From Pseudomonas sp. ANT_H12B (lineage in GTDB: Bacteria > Pseudomonadota > Gammaproteobacteria > Pseudomonadales > Pseudomonadaceae), in contig NZ_VOBI01000023.1 of the NCBI RefSeq assembly GCF_008369325.1, positions 1 through 64,000 of the forward strand: a stretch of 64,000 bases of DNA. The letters are read 5' to 3'. The notes beneath the pieces are model-generated. The model had not been told where the DNA came from, made no database searches, and saw only the letters and a list, made by a program, of their open reading frames with translations. Shown in pieces: positions 25,398 to 35,026 of this stretch. Position 1 is the first letter of the stretch; every line of letters begins with the position of its first letter. Position numbers and translations under genes: made by a program.

Positions 25398-27095
25398 TTA
25401 CTGCCCCACCGCAACACTGGCAGGCACCTGCGACGGCGTAACAATGCTGTTCAGATCGATGTGTTTCCACTCAGGCTGGGCCCCGAGCCGCGCATTGAAC
25501 CGATAGTTAAACGTGAACTCATCGGCGGTCGGCACGCTCAGCGGCTTGCCATACGCCGCCTCAACCCCCGCCAAGTCATACCCCATCAACTGCAACAACG
25601 TCGGGAAGATGTTGTAGTGGCTGGAGCGATCCTTGTTGCCGGCCAATTGCGCTTGCCAGTCCAGGGTTTTCAATTCGCTGCCCGAAATCACCACCAGCGG
25701 CACCAATCCTTCTTCCACCACTGGGTCACCGCCACAGTGCGTGTTCAACCCGGGGTTGCCCCGTTCATGCAGATCCTGCCCGTGGTCCGAGGTGTAAATC
25801 AGCAACGCGTTATTCATATTCGCCTGAGCAAACACCCGCGAGAAAAACTCCCCGACATTCCATAGCAACGTGTTCTTGTAGGCATTGCGGTACAACACCC
25901 AATCATCCGGCTGGCCATTGAAACCATCACGTTTACCGGTGTCCGCCACCTCGACAAACTGCCCCCGAGGCAAGGTCGGACGATAGGCCATGAACGCGTC
26001 CGGGTACTTGTCGTGCACCGGGAAATGCGCGCCCACCTTGTTAATCAGCACCAACTCCGGTTTACCGTCATTGAGCAGCTCGACCAGCTTCGCCGCCGCC
26101 GCCATGTCGCGATCACGTACGCTGGTCTGGTCAAATTGCACGAACTCGTCGATGTCTTTTTTCTCGGCATCGTTCATCAGGTTCTGCAAGTTGCCAGCGG
26201 TGCGCTGGGCATCAATGTAAACGGTGCGCAGGCCGGCTTTTTTCGCGTATTGCCAGATCGATGGCTGCGTGCTGTTGATCCGCATGTAATCGGCGCGGGT
26301 GCCGCCATAGCGCAAGGTGATGTTGGTGTCGGCGCTGCAATTGGCAATCGATGCGGCATAGCCGAAGTTGAAGATATCGACGCCCGCACGCGCCTCCTTG
26401 AGATTGCTGTGCACCCCGAACGGCGTGTTGATGTCCAGGTAGTTACCGGAAATGCTCTCGTCGATGATCAGCACAATGTCGTGGCCAACCGGCTGATCGT
26501 TGCGCGCCAGGCGCACTGGTTCGCGGGGGCCGACGGTGTTGTGCAGGGTTTCATAGGTAAACAGATTCAGATACGCCAACGGCGTGTACATGATCGGCAG
26601 TCCCCGGGCGCCCTCGCCGGCCCGCATGAACAACACCGCACTGAGCAAAAACACCCCAAGCACCGGTGCCGCAACGAGCAGTGCACCCGGCAAAGGAAAA
26701 CGTCGACGCGGCTTGAGCCCGATGCCGAACAACAGCAGCAAACCACCGACCACCCCACTGATGATCGCATCGCGGTACTGGTACGCCGCTTCCTGGATGA
26801 ACCCGCCGGAATACACCAGCGACACGAAGCTGCTGTAGGACAGGTAATCGGCCGTGACCCGCGTGTAAACATCGAAGAACACTGCCGAGGCGAACATCGC
26901 CAATGCGAATAGATGCCGGATGAGGGTCTGGCGGATATACGCGGCCATGAACAGCGCGACTGTCAGAACAACGAACATTGCGCTAAACAGCATCACTGGA
27001 AAGCCAATTCCCATGGCACTCAGGCGTTCAAGGTAATAGTCGTAATTACCGATTAAATAGAGAACTAACAGCAGCTCTTTGAGATATCGAATCAT
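25398..27095 (-). CDS. Membrane sulfatase-family transferase (phosphoethanolamine transferase-like)
   Basis: About 565 residues. Five or so TM helices fill residues 1-175. They are followed by an alkaline-phosphatase-superfamily domain with HDIVLIIDESISGNYLDINT (metal Asp/Glu), NCSADTNITLRYGGTRADY (candidate catalytic Thr/Ser region), LVLINKVGAHFPVHDKYPD and YTSDHGQDLHERG (metal Asp/His). It resembles EptA/OpgE-type inner-membrane enzymes that put phosphoethanolamine or similar groups on lipids or glycans in the periplasm. ATG 27095 has GGAAAG before it. It is divergent from the EPS locus and may modify that polymer (inferred). Confidence 0.8.
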   Translation of the reverse strand: MIRYLKELLLVLYLIGNYDYYLERLSAMGIGFPVMLFSAMFVVLTVALFMAAYIRQTLIRHLFALAMFASAVFFDVYTRVTADYLSYSSFVSLVYSGGFIQEAAYQYRDAIISGVVGGLLLLFGIGLKPRRRFPLPGALLVAAPVLGVFLLSAVLFMRAGEGARGLPIMYTPLAYLNLFTYETLHNTVGPREPVRLARNDQPVGHDIVLIIDESISGNYLDINTPFGVHSNLKEARAGVDIFNFGYAASIANCSADTNITLRYGGTRADYMRINSTQPSIWQYAKKAGLRTVYIDAQRTAGNLQNLMNDAEKKDIDEFVQFDQTSVRDRDMAAAAKLVELLNDGKPELVLINKVGAHFPVHDKYPDAFMAYRPTLPRGQFVEVADTGKRDGFNGQPDDWVLYRNAYKNTLLWNVGEFFSRVFAQANMNNALLIYTSDHGQDLHERGNPGLNTHCGGDPVVEEGLVPLVVISGSELKTLDWQAQLAGNKDRSSHYNIFPTLLQLMGYDLAGVEAAYGKPLSVPTADEFTFNYRFNARLGAQPEWKHIDLNSIVTPSQVPASVAVGQ

Positions 27096-27484
27096 TGTCT
27101 TTCCGCCGTTCGCCGAGGGCATTTGGCCAATAGATTGTCGGCCATTTTTTGACACTAGCACCGGGCCATCAAAGCGCAAGAAATGTCGGACCTTTCTAAA
27201 AAGCGTCAAAAAATTGTTGACTCAAATCTGACACACTCAAGAGGCTGTAACCCTCGTGTTTCAAGCTCTACGACCGTTTATCGTTTTCTTTTAGATGTGA
27301 AAAACCCGTCAAAACCGCGGTAAATCCAGCAGCGGCAAGCACTTGATGGCAAATAGCCCCCAAAACTGGGGCTGTCATATCAGAGCAACATGTCATTTTG
27401 CTGACACGGTTTCCCACGGCTGGGCTATACCCCTTTTGACCGTCTCAATTCAGTTTTTTCCACCGACTTACGAGGCACGCCATT
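27096..27484. other. Control region of the exopolysaccharide locus
   Basis: The 389 bases separate two divergent genes. AGCCCC-CAAAACT-GGGGCT at 27355-27373 is a palindrome. Several TGTCA/TGACA motifs follow (27374-27407, including TGTCATTTTGCTGACA). They may be operators. I could not fix a promoter, and a FleQ or AmrZ site is possible but unproven. Confidence 0.45.
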
Positions 27485-28837
27485 ATGGACGTGAGCGTAT
27501 TTGGTACGGGCTACGTTGGCCTGATACAAGCAGCGGCACTGGCCGATGTCGGACATCGCGTCTTATGTGTCGACATTGATCCAAACAAGATCAAGCAACT
27601 GCAACAAGCCGTACCGCCGATCAGTGAACCGGGTCTTTCCGGCACGCTGGAAGACAACATCAAAGCCGGCCGATTGCTCTTCACCACCCAGGCCAGCGAC
27701 GCGGTCGAACACGCCGAGCTGATTTTCATCGCGGTCGGTACGCCCGCCGATGAAGACGGGTCTGCAGACCTCAGTCACGTACTGAATGTGGCTCGCCAGA
27801 TCGCCAGTTTCATGGAAGCCGACCGCACCCTCATCATCAAGTCCACAGTGCCGGTCGGCACGGCGGACCAGGTAGCCGCCACCGCCAACGAAGAACTGCA
27901 CCGTCGGGGCAAAAGCGCACTCAATGTACGGGTCGTGTCCAACCCGGAGTTTCTCAAGGAAGGCAGTGCCCTGGCAGATTGCATGCGCCCGGACCGAATC
28001 ATCGTCGGCACCAACGACGATGAAGCACGCAACCAGATGAGCGAGCTCTATGCACCGTTCTGCCGTAACCGTGAAAAGCTCATGTTCATGGATAACCGCA
28101 GTGCCGAGCTGACCAAGTACGCAGCCAACGCGATGCTCGCCACCCGCATCAGTTTCATGAACGAACTGGCCAACCTTACAGAGTTGCTGGGGGCCGACAT
28201 CGAAGCGGTGCGCAAAGGCATCGGCTCAGACCCGCGCATCGGTTACCACTTTATTTACCCTGGTTGCGGCTTCGGCGGCTCGTGCTTCCCCAAGGACCTG
28301 CGCGCGCTGCTGCGCACCGCCGAACACAACGGCATGCCGTTGCGTCTGCTGCGCAGTGTCACCGACGTCAACGACAGCCAGCGTCACATTCTCTTCAGCA
28401 AACTGAAAGCGCGTTTCCCTGGCGGGCTGGCCGGCAAATCCATTGCGATCTGGGGTCTGGCGTTCAAACCCAACACCGATGACATGCGCGAAGCACCCAG
28501 CCGTTATCTGATGGATGCGCTGTGGGCCGAAGGCGCGAGCGTGCAGGCCTACGACCCGGAAGCCATGTCCGAATGCCGACGCATTTATGGCTACCGCAAC
28601 GACCTGCACCTGTGCGCCACCCGCGACGACACGCTGGAAGACGCCGACGCGCTGGTGATTTGCACCGAGTGGAAGAACTTCCGCGTCGTCGATTTCGACC
28701 TGCTGGCAAACAAACTGCGTTCGCGGGTAATTGTCGACGGGCGCAACCTCTACAACCCGGAACAAGTAGCTGCGGCTGGTTTGCACTACAGCGGCATCGG
28801 CTTGCGGCATATCGTTCCCGAGGCGCTGCGCCCATGA
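27485..28837 (+). CDS. ugd: UDP-glucose 6-dehydrogenase
   Basis: 450 residues of the UDP-glucose/GDP-mannose dehydrogenase family. NAD-binding GTGYVG is at 7-12, STVPVGT near 120, and catalytic Cys267 in CGFGGSCFPKD. The C-terminal UDP-binding domain has SIAIWGLAFKPNTDDMREAP. The enzyme oxidises UDP-glucose to UDP-glucuronate. The next gene is a UDP-glucuronate 4-epimerase type, which favours this over GDP-mannose. It is first in the EPS operon, and its stop overlaps the next start (ATGA). Confidence 0.9.
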   Translation: MDVSVFGTGYVGLIQAAALADVGHRVLCVDIDPNKIKQLQQAVPPISEPGLSGTLEDNIKAGRLLFTTQASDAVEHAELIFIAVGTPADEDGSADLSHVLNVARQIASFMEADRTLIIKSTVPVGTADQVAATANEELHRRGKSALNVRVVSNPEFLKEGSALADCMRPDRIIVGTNDDEARNQMSELYAPFCRNREKLMFMDNRSAELTKYAANAMLATRISFMNELANLTELLGADIEAVRKGIGSDPRIGYHFIYPGCGFGGSCFPKDLRALLRTAEHNGMPLRLLRSVTDVNDSQRHILFSKLKARFPGGLAGKSIAIWGLAFKPNTDDMREAPSRYLMDALWAEGASVQAYDPEAMSECRRIYGYRNDLHLCATRDDTLEDADALVICTEWKNFRVVDFDLLANKLRSRVIVDGRNLYNPEQVAAAGLHYSGIGLRHIVPEALRP

Positions 28838-29892
28838 AAATACTCGTGACCGGAGCGGCCGGATTCATTGGTGCCCATTGTGTGTTGCGGCTGTTGCGCG
28901 ACGGGCATCAGGTGTGTGGGCTGGACAACTTCAACGACTACTACGACCCGCAACTCAAACACGATCGCGTGAGTTGGGTGCAGGAGCAGGTCGGCAGTTT
29001 CCAGCTCGACACGATTGACCTGGCCGATGCCCCGGCCATCGACGCACTGTTTGCTGAAGAAAAACCGGAAGTCGTGATTCACCTCGCCGCTCAGGCCGGG
29101 GTGCGTTACTCACTGGAAAATCCCCGGGCCTACCTCGACAGCAATTTGAACGGGTTCCTGAACATTCTCGAAAGCTGTCGCAATCACCCGGTCAAGCATT
29201 TGATCTACGCCTCATCCAGTTCAGTGTACGGCGCCAACCAGCACACACCTTACTCGGTGAAGGACGGCGTCAATCACCCGCTGTCGCTGTACGCCGCGAC
29301 CAAGAAAGCCAATGAACTGATGGCCCACAGTTACAGCCACCTGTTTGGCGTTCCCTGCACCGGCCTGCGCTTTTTCACCGTGTACGGCCCTTGGGGCCGG
29401 CCGGACATGTCGCCGATCCAGTTCGCCCGGGCGATTGCCGAAGGCAAGCCACTGAAGTTGTTCAACTACGGCGAGCACCAGCGGGATTTCACCTACATCG
29501 ACGACATCATCGAAAGCATCGCCCGGCTGATCGAGCGTCCACCGCAAGCCAATCCTGAATGGGATCGCAAGCAACCGGACCCGGCCAGCAGCATGGCGCC
29601 GTGGTGCATCTACAACATCGGCGGCCAGCACCCGGTGGAACTGAAAGATTACCTGGCGCTGCTGGAAAAACACCTTGGACAAAAAGCCCTCGTCGAGTTG
29701 CTGCCTCTGCAACCGGGCGACGTGCTCAACACTTGTGCCGACGCCAGCGACCTGGCTCGGGCTACCGGCTTTCAGCCTTGTATCGAGCTGGATGAGGGAC
29801 TCGGGCGCTTTATCGCCTGGTTCCGCGATTACTACCCACTGCCTATCGCCCACGCGCCGCTAGCGGCTGAACTTCAGCGGAGGATTTTATGA
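28834..29892 (+). CDS. NAD-dependent epimerase, UDP-glucuronate 4-epimerase type
   Basis: 352 residues, extended SDR fold: GAAGFIG at 7-13, the Ser cluster YASSSSVYG and catalytic YAATK (Tyr153, Lys157). Sequences FTVYGPWGRPDM and FNYGEHQRDFTYIDDI are typical of bacterial UDP-glucuronate (galacturonate) 4-epimerases. With the upstream dehydrogenase it should supply UDP-galacturonate to the polymer. It overlaps both neighbours by 4 bases. Confidence 0.88.
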   Translation: MKILVTGAAGFIGAHCVLRLLRDGHQVCGLDNFNDYYDPQLKHDRVSWVQEQVGSFQLDTIDLADAPAIDALFAEEKPEVVIHLAAQAGVRYSLENPRAYLDSNLNGFLNILESCRNHPVKHLIYASSSSVYGANQHTPYSVKDGVNHPLSLYAATKKANELMAHSYSHLFGVPCTGLRFFTVYGPWGRPDMSPIQFARAIAEGKPLKLFNYGEHQRDFTYIDDIIESIARLIERPPQANPEWDRKQPDPASSMAPWCIYNIGGQHPVELKDYLALLEKHLGQKALVELLPLQPGDVLNTCADASDLARATGFQPCIELDEGLGRFIAWFRDYYPLPIAHAPLAAELQRRIL

Positions 29893-30635
29893 CTGGACAT
29901 GAACAAGGTGTGCCGATCAAACAGATGCGCCGAGACAAGCGTCTGGATCCTGAACACCGAATGCGCCTTGACGCTGCGATTCACATGCAAGGTCGCGGCT
30001 GGTTGACGGGCCGCGACGGCGGCCGGCCATGGACGCTGTCGCGCACCAACCGGGTGGTCGCCTGCTTCGGTGCGCTGGTGATTCTGGTGCTGATCTCACC
30101 GGTGCTGCTGGGTCTGGCGCTGGCGATCAAATTCAGCAGCCCGGGACCGGTGATGTTCGTACAGAAGCGCACCGGCTACCGCGGTCGCCTGTTCGGCATG
30201 TACAAGTTCCGCACCATGGTGGCCAACGCCGAGGAGCTCAAAGAGTCTCTGCGTCACCTGAACAAGCACGGTGCCGACGCCATCGATTTCAAGATCGACA
30301 AGGACCCGCGCATCACTGGCATCGGCGGTTTCCTGCGGCGCAGCAGCCTGGATGAGCTACCGAACCTGATCAATGTAATGACCGGCGATATGCGCCTGGT
30401 GGGCCCTCGGCCAACCTCGTTCAACGCCTATCGCTACAAGGATACCCACCTTGCACGCCTGAGCATCTACCCCGGCATGACCGGCCTGTGGCAGATCTCC
30501 GGGCGCAGCAATATCGACTTCGACCAGCGCGTTGAGTTGGACCTCAACTATATCGCCGAGCAGAGCCTCTTGCTTGATCTGAAGATCCTGTTGAAAACCC
30601 CCTTCAAAGTATTCAGCGGCCACGGAGCAAGTTAA
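29889..30635 (+). CDS. Polyprenyl-phosphate sugar-1-phosphate transferase (priming enzyme)
   Basis: 248 residues. One strongly hydrophobic segment at about 58-82 is followed by the bacterial sugar transferase domain: PVMFVQKRTGYRGRLFGMYK, FRTM, RRSSLDELPNLINVMTGDMR, LVGPRP, YPGMTGLWQISGRS. It transfers hexose-1-phosphate to undecaprenyl phosphate at the inner membrane, starting repeat-unit assembly. It is shorter than WcaJ/WbaP and lacks their N-terminal helices and CoA-binding-like domain, giving a minimal PglC-like form. Confidence 0.88.
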   Translation: MTGHEQGVPIKQMRRDKRLDPEHRMRLDAAIHMQGRGWLTGRDGGRPWTLSRTNRVVACFGALVILVLISPVLLGLALAIKFSSPGPVMFVQKRTGYRGRLFGMYKFRTMVANAEELKESLRHLNKHGADAIDFKIDKDPRITGIGGFLRRSSLDELPNLINVMTGDMRLVGPRPTSFNAYRYKDTHLARLSIYPGMTGLWQISGRSNIDFDQRVELDLNYIAEQSLLLDLKILLKTPFKVFSGHGAS

Positions 30636-31283
30636 ATGGACGGTTCATCAGCCAAAAGCCTAAGTATTGCCAACCCGAGCGAGTCCAACCTGACGTCGAC
30701 TGTGCTCGATCACGATCTGCGGATCCTCCTCCTGACCGCCGCCAACCCCGGCGCAGGCACGACCACCAGCGCCCTGGCGCTGGCCGGTCAACTGGCGAAA
30801 ATGAGCAGCGGCCAAGTGCTGCTGGTAGATGCCAGCCAGTCAGAGACCAACCTCACGCAACAGCTTGGGTTAACCAAGGAGCGCGGTTTTCGCGACCTGC
30901 TGTTCAACACACAGAGCCCGCCGCTGTTGCAGGACTGCGTGGTGAACGTCTCCAGCTTGCCCTTCCACGTCCTGCCCAACGGCCGGTATGTGCGCAGCAT
31001 CGAACACCTGACCCCCGAACGCCTGGGTCCATTGCTCGACCAGCTCGGCAGTCAGTATCGCTTCGTGGTGATCGACGGCGACGCGGTGTATTCAGCCGCC
31101 GACACCCTGGTCATCAGCACCCAGGTGGACGGCGTGATCCTGGTCGTGCGTTCTGAAGACACTCGCTGGGAAGTCGCCCAGGCCTCGGTTCAGCGCCTGA
31201 CCCAGGCCGGCGCGAAACTGGTCGGCAGCGTGTTCAACCGACGCAAGTACTACATGCCCAAATGGCTCTACAAAAACCTGTAA
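30636..31283 (+). CDS. BY-kinase/CpsD-like P-loop protein with degenerate Walker A
   Basis: 215 residues related to the cytoplasmic half of bacterial tyrosine kinases (CapB/CpsD, Wzc C-terminus). The expected Walker A PGxGKS(T) reads PGAGTTTS (38-45), so the ATP-binding Lys is Thr. Walker A' survives as VLLVDAS. There is no Tyr cluster, only YY and one Tyr in the last residues (RRKYYMPKWLYKNL). It probably no longer phosphorylates and may act as a structural partner of the GumC-like protein. The start follows the previous stop directly. Confidence 0.78.
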   Translation: MDGSSAKSLSIANPSESNLTSTVLDHDLRILLLTAANPGAGTTTSALALAGQLAKMSSGQVLLVDASQSETNLTQQLGLTKERGFRDLLFNTQSPPLLQDCVVNVSSLPFHVLPNGRYVRSIEHLTPERLGPLLDQLGSQYRFVVIDGDAVYSAADTLVISTQVDGVILVVRSEDTRWEVAQASVQRLTQAGAKLVGSVFNRRKYYMPKWLYKNL

Positions 31284-31305
31284 GCAACCAGAAAAGGATG
31301 ACGAC

Positions 31306-32331
31306 ATGAACGCCAAAATGCTTGTCCTGCTGTTGCTGCCGCTTGCGGGTTGCTCCAGCACTTCCGAAACCCAGAGCATGCCGGTGCAGATCCTCACGGC
31401 CTCACCGGCCAACGCCCAGGCCACCGACATGCCCAAGGTCGAACAGACCTTGCGGCCTCAGGATGTGCTGGATGTGATCTTCCGCATCAGCACCAGCGGC
31501 TCGGATGCCTACCGCATTCAGTCCGGTGACCAGATCGGCCTGAACTTCACCGCAGCCAGTCAACTCAACGGCAGTCAACTGGTGCTGCCCGACGGCACCG
31601 TCGAGCTGCCGGGCGCCAACACCTCGGTGAAAATCGCCGGGCTGACGTCTGAAGAAGCGCGCCAGGAAATCCAGCGTGCCTATCAACGCAAACAGCTGTT
31701 CCAGCCCAACCGCAACCAGTTGTCCGTGCAGGTCATCAGCCCGCTGAGCAACGAGACAAACCTCAAGAGTGCCCTGAACCACCCGGGCACCGGCATGAGC
31801 CGGGAGATCACTGTGGGCACCGACGGCTACGCCAGCTTCCCGGAAATCGGCGCCGTGCCGCTGCAAGGCATGACCGTCAATCAGCTGGAAACCTTCCTCA
31901 ACAAACGCTACGCGCAACTGCCGGGGCGGATGACCGTCGACGTGCTGCTCAAGTCCACCGCAGGTAACGAAATCTACGTACTGGGCGAAGTCGGCCAACC
32001 GGGCTCTTACCCGATCCGCCGGCCGGTCTCGGTGCTCGAAGCACTGACCCTGGCCCGTGGCACCAACGTCAAGGCGCGGCTCGATTCAGTAGTGATCATG
32101 CGCCGCAACGGCAACCAGGTTCAGGCCCAGCGCTATGACGTGGAAAAAGCCTTGTCCGGCGATGCGTCGCAGATTGCCTACCTGCAACCGGACGACATGC
32201 TCTATGTGCCCAAGACCAAACTGGCCAGCGCCGGTGAGCTCGCACGGCAACTGGCGGACGTGGTGTTGTTTCAGGGCGTGGGCTTCAGCTTCGGCTACCG
32301 CGTCGACAATAAAGACAGTGACAGCAACTAA
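31306..32331 (+). CDS. Wza-type outer-membrane polysaccharide export lipoprotein
   Basis: 341 residues. The lipobox LAGC (Cys16) ends the leader. The PES domain has RIQSGDQIGLNFTAASQLNG and VLPDGTVELPGANTSVKIAG, a second copy has ITVGTDGYASFPEIGAVPLQ, and an SLBB domain has YVLGEVGQPGSYPIRRPVSV. This is the periplasm/outer-membrane channel of Wzx/Wzy export. An AAAAGGATG stretch lies before the ATG. Confidence 0.9.
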   Translation: MNAKMLVLLLLPLAGCSSTSETQSMPVQILTASPANAQATDMPKVEQTLRPQDVLDVIFRISTSGSDAYRIQSGDQIGLNFTAASQLNGSQLVLPDGTVELPGANTSVKIAGLTSEEARQEIQRAYQRKQLFQPNRNQLSVQVISPLSNETNLKSALNHPGTGMSREITVGTDGYASFPEIGAVPLQGMTVNQLETFLNKRYAQLPGRMTVDVLLKSTAGNEIYVLGEVGQPGSYPIRRPVSVLEALTLARGTNVKARLDSVVIMRRNGNQVQAQRYDVEKALSGDASQIAYLQPDDMLYVPKTKLASAGELARQLADVVLFQGVGFSFGYRVDNKDSDSN

Positions 32332-32348
32332 CTCTCAGGTGACCTGAC

Positions 32349-33941
32349 ATGAATCCAAAGGAAAACTACCTGCACGAGTTCTTCAGGATCTTCTTTGCCA
32401 ACAAGCAGTTGGTAAAGCGAGTCTTCCTGGTCTTTGCAGTGATCGCCCTGGTCTTGCCGCTGATGCTCAAACAGAGCTTCGATATCACCGCCCAGGTGAT
32501 CGTGCAGTCCAAAAAACTGTCCCAAGGGGACGCCACGACCTCGCTCAACCAGGAGAACGCCTCGTTCATTCCACCGTCCCTGGCGGACATGGAAACCGAG
32601 AGCAATATCCTGCGCTCGCCGGCCCTGATCCGTCAGACCATCAGCGAGCTGCGGGACAAGGGTGAATACACCCCGACGCCCGGCATGTTCAACACGATGG
32701 TGACCCAACCGCTCAAGCGCTATGTCACTTCGCCGTTGCGCGAGTACGTGATCAACCCGGTGCGCGATGCGCTCGGGCTTGAGACCGATCCGGTGCGGGA
32801 CACTACGCTGGATGCGCTGACCCAACAGGCCATCGATAGCTTGAAGATCGAAACCCTGCCGGGCTCCAACGTGATCTCGATCATCTACAGTTTCGGCGAC
32901 CCGACCCAGGGCACCAAGTTTGTCGCGGCGCTGCTGCAGAACTTCCTGGTCAGTCGTCAGGCGCTGCAGTCGATCGATCTGCCGCAGTCGTTCTACGAAA
33001 CCAAGAAGACGCAATATCAGGTGCGCCTTGATGGCCTGGAAGGCACTCGGTTGGGATTGCTTGAAGAGGTCGGCTCATCCGATCCAAAGGAAGAAATCAC
33101 CTTCCGCCTCAATGCCATCAACACTGAGGAGCAAGCCCTCAACCTGTATCGCGACCGCCTGCTGCAAAGCCAACGCTGGCTCGACTACCTGAAAACCAGT
33201 CTCGCCGCTGCCAGCAATTCCAAACTCAACGACTACACCTTCCCCTACACCTTCACCACCACCGTGGACAACGTTGCCTTCGAAGATCGTGAGATCAAGC
33301 AGATGGGTGAAGCACTGACCACTCAGGTCAGCCGCTACATGAACGATCTGGCGATCTTCCAGCCGGGCAGTGAGCCGATGCTGCTGACTCGCGAGCAAAT
33401 CGCCCGCACCCGCCAGCAGTTTCTGAAGGTCGTCAGCAACCGGATTCAGGAGCGCACCAGTGATCTGGCGATTGTCAGCGCGGTAATCGACCAGAAGACC
33501 GCGCGCATTGCCGAGTTCAAGAACCGCATCCACCAGTTGCAGCAAACCCAAAGCAAGCTGCGGCAGATGGACACCGAGATCAACGCGTTGCACGCGGCGT
33601 TCTCCACCTACGCTCAGCGCTTTGCCGAAAGCAGCACCGCTCGCTCGCTGGACAACGACCTGTCCAACGCTCGGGTGCTCAGCCCGCCGTACGAACCGAC
33701 CGAGGCCGCGTTTCCAAAGCCGGGTCTGATCATTCCGTTCGGGTTGCTCACCGGTTTGCTGTTAGCGATCGCCCTGGTCTACGTGCGTGAGTTCTTCGAT
33801 CATCGCTTCAAACACCCTGCGCAAATCACCCATGAACTGGGCTTGCCGGTGCTGTTGGTGATCAACGACCAGAAAGTGTTGCCGACCAACCCGCACAAGA
33901 ACTGGACCGTGCCTAGCTTCGTGCATTGGGTGCGCAATTGA
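32349..33941 (+). CDS. GumC/Wzz-family polysaccharide co-polymerase
   Basis: 530 residues with TM helices at about 22-42 and 455-475 and a long periplasmic part rich in coiled coil (about 215-430: TKKTQYQVRLDGLEGTRLGL, AEFKNRIHQLQQTQSKLRQM). KPGLIIPFG precedes the second helix, as in PCP proteins. It controls chain length and links the polymerase to the export channel. It has no kinase domain of its own; the kinase-like partner is the separate upstream gene. Confidence 0.88.
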   Translation: MNPKENYLHEFFRIFFANKQLVKRVFLVFAVIALVLPLMLKQSFDITAQVIVQSKKLSQGDATTSLNQENASFIPPSLADMETESNILRSPALIRQTISELRDKGEYTPTPGMFNTMVTQPLKRYVTSPLREYVINPVRDALGLETDPVRDTTLDALTQQAIDSLKIETLPGSNVISIIYSFGDPTQGTKFVAALLQNFLVSRQALQSIDLPQSFYETKKTQYQVRLDGLEGTRLGLLEEVGSSDPKEEITFRLNAINTEEQALNLYRDRLLQSQRWLDYLKTSLAAASNSKLNDYTFPYTFTTTVDNVAFEDREIKQMGEALTTQVSRYMNDLAIFQPGSEPMLLTREQIARTRQQFLKVVSNRIQERTSDLAIVSAVIDQKTARIAEFKNRIHQLQQTQSKLRQMDTEINALHAAFSTYAQRFAESSTARSLDNDLSNARVLSPPYEPTEAAFPKPGLIIPFGLLTGLLLAIALVYVREFFDHRFKHPAQITHELGLPVLLVINDQKVLPTNPHKNWTVPSFVHWVRN

Positions 33942-35026
33942 ACGCGCCGCTCACCCCTTCCCTGCCGATCATTCATTTGCTCAGCAGCGGTGGCTTCTAC
34001 GGGGCTGAGCGGATGCTGCTGGACCATTGCCTGGCGACGCCGGGGCAGCACCAGGTGCTGTTTCTCGACGCGCCGCCAGAACTGGTCGCGCGGTTTCGCC
34101 AGGCGGGGGTCGACTGTCGTGGTTGCGCGGGGCTGGGGCAATTATTGGGGCATTTGCGTCAGCGGCGCACTGCAAGGCCGCTGATCAATACGCACAATTT
34201 CAAAGGTCTGTTGTTTGGCTGGGTCGGCGCAACCTTGTTGCGCTTGCCGTTGGTGATTACTCAGCACGGTTTCACGCCGCGCAGTCGCAAGCAGAAGTTC
34301 TACACCTGGTTGAGCCTGCAACTGTGCCGTACGGCATCGGTGGATCGCGTTGTCTGCGTCGCCGAAAGCATCGCCACACTGTGCCGCCAGGCCAGTGTGC
34401 GGGCGGAGAAACTGCAAGTGATCCCCAATGGTTTGCCGGCGGCGGCCGCTCTACTGCCCCACACCACCGGACGCCAGCGTTGGCTGGCCGGTTATGTCGG
34501 GCGACTGAGCAGTGAAAAAGGTCCGGACCTGTTTCTCGATGCGCTGATTTCGCTCTGTCAGCAACACCCGCAACTGGACGCCGTGATGCTCGGCGATGGC
34601 CCGGAGCGGGAAGCGCTGCTGGCGCGAATCAACGCTGCAGGTTTGCAGGATCGCATCACCCTGCCGGGCTATCAGATCGACATGAATGTGTGGTGGCGAC
34701 AACTCGATGCGCTGGTGATCAGCTCGCGCACCGAAGGTACGCCAATGATTCTGCTGGAAGCGATGCAGGCCGGAGTGCCGGTGGTGGCGTTTGGTGTCGG
34801 CGGGATTCCCGATGTGCTGGAGGATCGGCACAACGGCCTGCTGGCAACACCCGCCGACAGCGCTGCCCTCGCCCGCCAGATCGGCACGTTGTTCACCGAA
34901 CCGGCACTGGCTCGCGACCTGATCAACAACGCAAAACGTACACAACTGGATCGCTATGACCTCAAGGCCCTGGCCGAACGCTGGTCGCAGCTTTATATCC
35001 GTACTGCACGGGAGGCACGCGCGTGA
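33938..35026 (+). CDS. GT4-family glycosyltransferase
   Basis: About 362 residues, GT-B fold. The N-domain has SLPIIHLLSSGGFYGAERML, and the C-domain has AGYVGRLSSEKGPDLFLDAL, AVMLGDGPEREALLARI and the EX7E motif EGTPMILLEAMQAGVPVVAF. It adds one sugar to the lipid-linked repeat. The likely start is TTG at 33938, which overlaps the previous TGA (TTGA). A TTG at 33926 is possible. Confidence 0.85.
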   Translation: MNAPLTPSLPIIHLLSSGGFYGAERMLLDHCLATPGQHQVLFLDAPPELVARFRQAGVDCRGCAGLGQLLGHLRQRRTARPLINTHNFKGLLFGWVGATLLRLPLVITQHGFTPRSRKQKFYTWLSLQLCRTASVDRVVCVAESIATLCRQASVRAEKLQVIPNGLPAAAALLPHTTGRQRWLAGYVGRLSSEKGPDLFLDALISLCQQHPQLDAVMLGDGPEREALLARINAAGLQDRITLPGYQIDMNVWWRQLDALVISSRTEGTPMILLEAMQAGVPVVAFGVGGIPDVLEDRHNGLLATPADSAALARQIGTLFTEPALARDLINNAKRTQLDRYDLKALAERWSQLYIRTAREARA

